NCBI GenBank assembly: GCA_002633005.1
Contig: NMRA01000721.1
Span: 117,189 to 181,188 of the forward strand
Origin: Phoronis australis
Taxonomy: Eukaryota > Phoronida > Phoronidae
DNA length: 64,000 nucleotides
Direction of reading: 5' to 3'
In this document: positions 58,526 to 64,000 of the stretch, piece after piece
Layout: each line of letters begins with the position of its first letter
Position numbering within the stretch: position 1 is the first letter of the stretch
Notes under the pieces: model-generated
Told to the model about the DNA's origin: nothing
Databases searched by the model: none
Seen by the model: the letters and a program-made list of their open reading frames with translations, nothing else
Translations under genes and position numbers: made by a program

Positions 58526-60541
58526 CTGCAAGGAATAAAACTCATCGTCGGGTTTACTTGGTTCGGTAAGTTGGATAACGAAGACCGTGCAACAGGAACC
58601 GCAGTTGATGGGTTACAACTAGCGTTATACAAGTGAATCTGAACCTTTGGGAAATGCCAAGGAAACGGTGTTATTGTAGAGTAAACTTGTCACATTTAAA
58701 GCATTTCCGTACCACAAATATGAAGTATTCGGGGGCGGAAATGATGTTATTGGATTGTTGACGGCTTGAAATTCCCCTTAAAATTACTTTGAAAACACTG
58801 AAATTACGTTAAATGTGCAAAGTTTGTTGTTCTTCCTGGCCCCTGTGTACTTTGGAACATCTTCTTTATCAGTCAGATCTCATACATCAGTAAGAACAGT
58901 TTTTTATAACAAAATAGGTTCTAAATATTCGTTTGAAAATTGAAATCTTGCGTGAAAACATGTGTGACATAAAAACACGAGTTCCCAAACCCGCTTGAAG
59001 TTAAAAATGTCCTTTCATTCAGAGAGTCGCCATAATATTCCATCAAAGATGTGTCCATAGATGCCATAGAAAAAAGAAGGAAATCGTGATTTTGACCTTG
59101 AAAGAATTGTGTATCTGCGTGCATACGGCCGTTGAGAATGGATGCACCAAAATAGAGTCGCTGTGACCGTGTTTGAATTAGTGTTGGCGAATACAGCAAG
59201 CTGTGAAAAAATTATAGCTCCACAAAATCCGTGAGTTTCATCACCAGTTTGACGTTTCGCTGTATCCATCTCGCGCGCAGTATTTCTAGTTTTCATTTTG
59301 TGGTTGGTTTCATGATGTCTGATGAAAATGGCATTTTAAGCCAGTGCGCTAATATCGTACAGCTGTTACGATTATGTGTATATTTTGGGGAACGTTTTAT
59401 GCAGTTATTGCACAGACAAAGTTTAAGAAAGGGCCATCATCGTGAAATTGATTGTTAGAAGTAGTGTTAGGTTTGAACATTTTGATATCGTGAAGTAAAC
59501 ACTAATTTTTGTTTTTCAGCAAATGTACTTGTTGTCGCCTTCTATTTTGGTTATTCAAGGCTAATAGAAACGTCGCAATTTGTTTTATCACTATTTTGTG
59601 GACATCAACTTCATTTGAACTCAGGAGCACGAGTTATCGAAAACCGTTCGCTGTACTTTATTATAACTTTGCAGTCAATCTCAAATACTCCGTTTGTATT
59701 TTTATTTTCATAAGTTTACTGAAATGTTAGATAGACAAACACGTCCGCTGTTTTTAACAAAACGCCTAAACTAGCGTTACATTTTAAAAGTTAATTTGGG
59801 GATTGGAACTTAACTATATAACTAATCGAATTAATAACAACGTTTGAGAGAGGCATCTGTAAGTTTTTAGTAAAATGTTTCATTAAAATCGAAGGTATTT
59901 GTGATATGAATGTATCTTCATTAATCATGAAAAGTTGACTTACATGTAAAACTAGTGTCCATGTTATGATAACAATGACTCGTAAGTATCAAATATTTTT
60001 TTATAATCCTTGATCGTTCTTTTTTCAGAAATTATACGTATTTACTGGTTGACGTGACGTTAATATTCTTGTATTTGACTTTCAAATAACTTTCTTCAAT
60101 TAGGTCCGACATAATCTTACGTGAAGTCGTAAATCTGAGGATAACTTACATGTATGTATCAGTTATTTGAATACACATTCTGACTTGAACAAACTCTCTC
60201 TACGCTTCACTTGTGTCAGACTTTCTATCCAATTATTCATTGCGTCATCAACAAAGTAGTTGTCATATGTAGATGATTATTGGAAAAAACGTCATAAATA
60301 AATGTCATCTGGTTTCCCTTCACAACTTTTTAGTCTTATTTTGGTAGAAAAACAACAATTTATGCCTTCCATATCTGCTGAAGATCAAAGCATGAATAAA
60401 CTACATGTACGTGATTAGAGACCTGAGGTCACGCTGAACTTGTTACAAGAAAACAAATAATTGTGACTGAACTTTAAACGTTTGAAAACAAACAAATGCT
60501 GTTTTGTTATGCTAATGACAAATCTGGAACTCGTTTTAAAA
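58526..60541. other. non-coding sequence, nothing recognised
   Basis: Overlapping frames on both strands (58921-59730) have no domain or splice support. Confidence 0.35.
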
Positions 60542-61273
60542 AGGTGATGTGCTGTATTGTTTACCGCCCGCCGACAGCTTACAGCCTGTAGGTTTGATCA
60601 ATGTGGCAGTTTGTCAGCGTTGCGGCGTTTAGCCGTACTGTTAACAAGTCACCTAACATTATTACATTGTACATAGATGCAACCCACCACATAATCGATA
60701 CCCTTCGGACTGAGTGTTGGGTCTGTTATGGGTATACGCAGGGACATCTGCCTGACGTGAAGTTGTTAAAGCCGGTAATTTATGTTGTATCCATTTTAAA
60801 AATGAACCTGAGACTGGAAGTAGGCAAAATAAATCATTTATTACGACTGAGTAAAATACAGATTAACAAATAATGATAAATTATTATCATTATTAATACA
60901 TTTACAATAGTTGGAATGCTGTTCAACAAATATGTTAAAAATAAGAGTGTAAGAGGTACTAAGTGGGTCAAACATTACAATTATTGATCATCAAAATGAT
61001 TGTGGAAATATGCATGCGCGGAGTGATACAGCAACCCTGCACAGCGGAGCAAAAACGAAAAAGGGCTAACAGGTAACAGACAGTACAACAAAAATATTTA
61101 AGAAGTAAAATATAATATATGTTCACCATATGTCCCAAGCTCTGCTTCCACTAAGTGGAGTGCACGTTGGCGGACTAGATTAGATCATTTTAACATGAGG
61201 ACTGAGGACAAAATATTCTGCAATACCCTCAAATGCCACTCTCCGTGGTCTCTGCTTGAATTATTGCGAGCAG
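60542..61273. repeat. near-identical duplication, copy 1
   Basis: Matches 63287-64000 at about 95 percent by eye, starting exactly at aggtgatgtgctgtattg in both. Differences are single bases and short indels, including a 15-base block (at about 60620-60635) present only here. A 90-codon frame at 60601-60873 is interrupted in copy 2 by CGG to TAG, so it is not conserved coding sequence. Confidence 0.95.
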
Positions 61274-62573
61274 AAAATCCTGATCGTTATTGTTTTAAAG
61301 TTTACATTCAACTACTATTTGTTAAACGTCTTACAATAGAGGGCGCAGCTGGGGTTAGGGTAGTCCATGAGCTGGTCTGCACAATTTACCCATATTTTGT
61401 TACAACATTTAAGCCATTCAAATATATTTTATGAATAATGATGGGGCAAATGTTTATCCCTTTCAGATATATAACTGCAGTTCATTCATATTGCGAAATG
61501 TTATAGACCAGAGATGATCAACAAATTGTGATATTAATGAACTTAGTCATTGTGGAAGGAATCAAATGCTTTAAGCCTTTCACGGATTTGATCATAAACG
61601 GTGGCTTTGTGGAAAGGTTCAACTCTCTGGAGCCTTTCGTGAATATTGTGGAGGAGTTCAACTCAATGAATACTGTGGAAGGATTCAACTCATTGGAGCC
61701 TTTTAAACGATGTCAAAGTGGATTTGAGAAGTGTACATTTGAAACAGTAAATCGAGATCCTACTACATGTATGCGCTTCAACTAAAATACATGTGCAACT
61801 GAATGAAAAACGGTACTAATTGATTATCACCGCGCTGTAAACATCAGTCGAAGGTTGAAGGAGCTGCATCATGTTCAGCTTCAAAACATTTCAGCTAGAT
61901 ACGAACAGGTTTTTAGACGCAGATTCATGTGGAGTTCAATGTCACTGACTGGATCGGGACTTCAAGGGGATGCGTGATGTCAAGTGTGACGTTGATCGTC
62001 CACTGTATGGTCGTTGTCCCCTGATCAGAGCAACACAGAGAACGTCAGGTCAAGCTGGGACTGATGCCAGTGGTTGGGAGGTTTATACACCTGAAAAGTT
62101 GAACAACACGTTTAGCAAAATGGATTTATTAACTCAACTGTTGCCTAACGCAAACTTAGCATTTGCTAACGATTTTCTAATTCACAAACAACTATGGCTC
62201 CTTTGGTGTATCGGAAACCATCCGAGAACCGGTGACCATTTTAATTAAGAGAAAGTCTTGTTAGGTGAATGATAATATTTCATGAGCACCCTAATGAAAC
62301 AAGGCACTGTTTTTAGTATTTGTTTATTTCACTATCAGATAACAACTACGTGATAATTGGAATTACTACAGTGTTTTATAGATGTTCACTTCTGTTCGCA
62401 AATGCATCAGTTTTAGCGCTTTTCTCTAAACTCATCGTACTTGTACACACAGTTCTCTTATAAGTCACTAGATGTTGATATCTCAAATAAAATGATGAGA
62501 AATAGCATCTTTAACAACCGGCATTACTTCTTTTTCAAAACCATAATAACAGAGCTCTTCACATAAAGCTAGT
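61274..62573. other. non-coding sequence; short degenerate repeat at 61551-61710
   Basis: The motif gtggaagg-ttcaactc-ttggagccttt occurs in about four irregular copies between 61551 and 61710 (spacing 27-58). No exon recognised. The plus frame 61970-62248 has no support. Confidence 0.4.
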
Positions 62574-62746
62574 ACATCTGTACACGTGGCAGCTGAGTGT
62601 TCACAGGAAGTAGGTCAACATTATCTCTCATACCAAGTGCACTTATTCCAAGTGACAGTTACATCTATACACGTGGCAGCGAGTGTTCACAGGAAGAAAG
62701 TCAACATTATCTCTCATACCAAGTGCACTTATATCACGTGCCAGTT
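62574..62746. repeat. 87-bp tandem duplication overlapping an exon end
   Basis: Units 62574-62660 and 62661-62746 share acacgtggcag, gtgttcacaggaag and tcaacattatctctcatacc. The second unit contains the donor and last coding bases of the DED-like exon; the first is a copy of the donor with flanking intron. Confidence 0.92.
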
Positions 62747-62892
62747 CTTCCACTCGTCTCTTAATTCCGTTCAGATTGAGCAGGTCCAGCATATCGATTA
62801 ACTTGCTATAATCCCCAACTGCAATGACCGCTTGTCTCTCAAGCTGGTTGAGAAGTTCTCTAGTGTTTGTTATGTTCTGCAGTATTGCTGGT
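62720..62892 (-). CDS. exon encoding part of a death effector-like domain
   Basis: Minus strand: acceptor ttttcag, then one base and an open frame PAILQNITNTRELLNQLERQ, AVIAVGDYSKLIDMLDLLNL and NGIKRRVEELARDISAL, to a donor TTG/GTATGAG. The run of helices with E-L-L-x-x-L-E, then G-D-Y-S-x-L-x-x-M-L, then I-K-R-R-V-E-E-L fits helices 3-6 of a death effector domain, a death-fold adaptor that binds other DEDs in caspase-8/FADD-type signalling. CARD or another death-fold member is the alternative. The first two helices should be on an exon at higher coordinates, not found between 62893 and 63285. Phase in is 2, phase out is 1. If the donor is ignored the frame runs on 26 codons to a stop. Linkage to the ankyrin exons is a hypothesis: same strand, but 27 kb apart and at least one exon missing. 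Confidence 0.6.
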
Positions 62893-63285
62893 CTGAAAAC
62901 AAAAAAGCATTCACAAACACTTCAATCTAAAATCCCGCCTGCTCAAATAACTCTGAGTAAAGATTGCACATCACAATACCTAAACACTTTCAATGACACG
63001 AAGCAGAATGATACATAATGTCTCAGTTGAGTTTGCACTTAATGATCTTAGTTTGAGTTTCGACGTTAAGTCCCAAGTTTTCATTCGAGGTTATAGCTCG
63101 ATTCCAGGGTCCATCAGACGCAAAGGTAGGAATGTAATACCATTTTTTTACAAATCGAACTGAACTCAGGCACATAATAATTTATATTTACTTTACCGGA
63201 GCTCACACAAAAGGAGAACAGAAAATTCAATTTTTCAAATCTTACTTCGAGTACTAGAACGTTTAGATCTCAACATGAGAACTTT
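62893..63285. other. sequence upstream of the DED-like exon
   Basis: No coding continuation was seen on the minus strand up to the single N. Confidence 0.4.
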
Positions 63286-63286
63286 N
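63286..63286. other. single N at a sequence join
   Basis: One undefined base directly before the start of the second copy of the 60.5-kb sequence; it marks a likely contig join. Confidence 0.9.
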
Positions 63287-64000
63287 AGGTGATGTGCTGT
63301 ATTGTTTACCGCCCGCCGACAGCTTACAGCCTGTAGGTTTGATCAATGTGGCAGTTTGTCAGTCGTACTGTTAACAAGTCACCTAGCAATCCTACATTGT
63401 ACATAGATGCAACCCACCACATAATCGATACCCTTTAGACTGAGTGTTGGGTCTGTTATGGGTGTACGCAGGGACATCTGCCTGACGTGAAGTTGTTAAA
63501 GCCGGCAGTTTATGTTGTATCCATTTTATCCATGAACCTGAGACTGGAAGTAGGCAAAATAAATCATTTATTACGACTGCGTAAAAGTACAGATTAACAA
63601 ATAATGATAAATCATTATCATTATTAATACATTTACAATAGTTGGAATGCTGTTCAACAAATATGTTAGAATAAGACTGTAAGAGATAGTAAGTGGGTCA
63701 AACATTACAATTATTGATCATCAAAATGATTGTGGAAATATGCGTGCGCGGCGCGATACAGCAACCCTGCACAGCGGAGCAAAAACGAAAAAGGGCTAAC
63801 AGGTAACAGACGGTAAAACAAAAATATTTAAGAAGTAAAATATAATATATGTTCACCATATGTCCCAAGCTCTGCTCCCACTAAGTAGAGTGCACGTTGG
63901 CGGACTAGATTAGATCGTTTTAACAGGACTGAGGACAAAATATTCTGCAATACCCTCAAATGCCACTCTCCGTGGTCTCTGCTTGAATTATTGCGAGCAG
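63287..64000. repeat. near-identical duplication, copy 2 (runs off the window)
   Basis: Second copy of 60542-61273, about 2.75 kb downstream, same orientation, still matching at the window end. It lacks 15 bases present in copy 1 and has a TAG where copy 1 has CGG. Confidence 0.95.

Noticed and set aside
60601-60873. 90-codon plus-strand frame
   Set aside because: The near-identical second copy has an in-frame stop (CGG to TAG) and a 15-base deletion, showing no coding constraint.
1-64000. CRISPR arrays, bacterial operons, riboswitches
   Set aside because: The tandem repeats have no repeat-spacer structure and the DNA is clearly that of an intron-containing animal genome.

Overview
The window looks like nuclear DNA from an animal, probably a marine invertebrate of lancelet, hemichordate or mollusc type. 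The species cannot be fixed from the sequence. It is AT-rich and intron-dominated. Short exons have canonical GT/AG borders. The word tacatgta is very common, and decayed transposable elements, tandem repeats and diverged duplications are everywhere. There are two long N gaps (6682-7173 and 42224-42776) and one single N (63286). No bacterial-style operons, rRNA or intact tRNA genes were seen.

The one well-supported gene is an ankyrin-repeat gene on the minus strand. Eight exons join in phase 0, in the order 35342-35431, 19279-19374, 18608-18706, 18152-18250, 17439-17537, 16979-17077, 16324-16425, 1063-1173. They encode about 264 residues of uninterrupted ankyrin repeats, from an N-cap-like repeat to a C-cap-like repeat and stop. 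The amino-terminal exon or exons lie beyond 35.4 kb and were not found with certainty. The four middle exons form a recent tandem array with their introns. Every codon that differs among them changes the amino acid, and the changes fall mainly on the expected ligand-binding face. This is the most interesting signal in the window.

Further upstream on the same strand, 62720-62892 is a good candidate for an exon encoding part of a death effector (DED)-like domain. Weaker candidate minus-strand exons lie at 46506-46643, 57208-57463 and 58461-58525. A DED-ankyrin protein is possible, but these pieces may belong to another gene.

Layout. 1-16 kb: large intron between the last two ankyrin exons, with a 50-bp minisatellite, a 41-bp satellite running into an N gap, two families of diverged duplications, and a tRNA-derived SINE with clear target-site duplications and an unoccupied paralogous site. 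16-19.4 kb: the ankyrin exon array. 19.4-35.3 kb: large intron holding a long-inverted-repeat element, a second inverted-repeat pair, a telomere-like stretch and a broken THAP zinc-finger fragment. 37.8-38.3 kb: a MITE. 41.0-42.2 kb: a Ty3/Gypsy LTR with the end of its pol gene, cut by a gap. 53-58 kb: a 53-bp satellite, a non-LTR retrotransposon tail fragment, a candidate exon and a 36-bp satellite. 60.5-64 kb: a near-identical duplication starting one base after a single N, which looks like an assembly join of two haplotypes, enclosing the DED-like exon.
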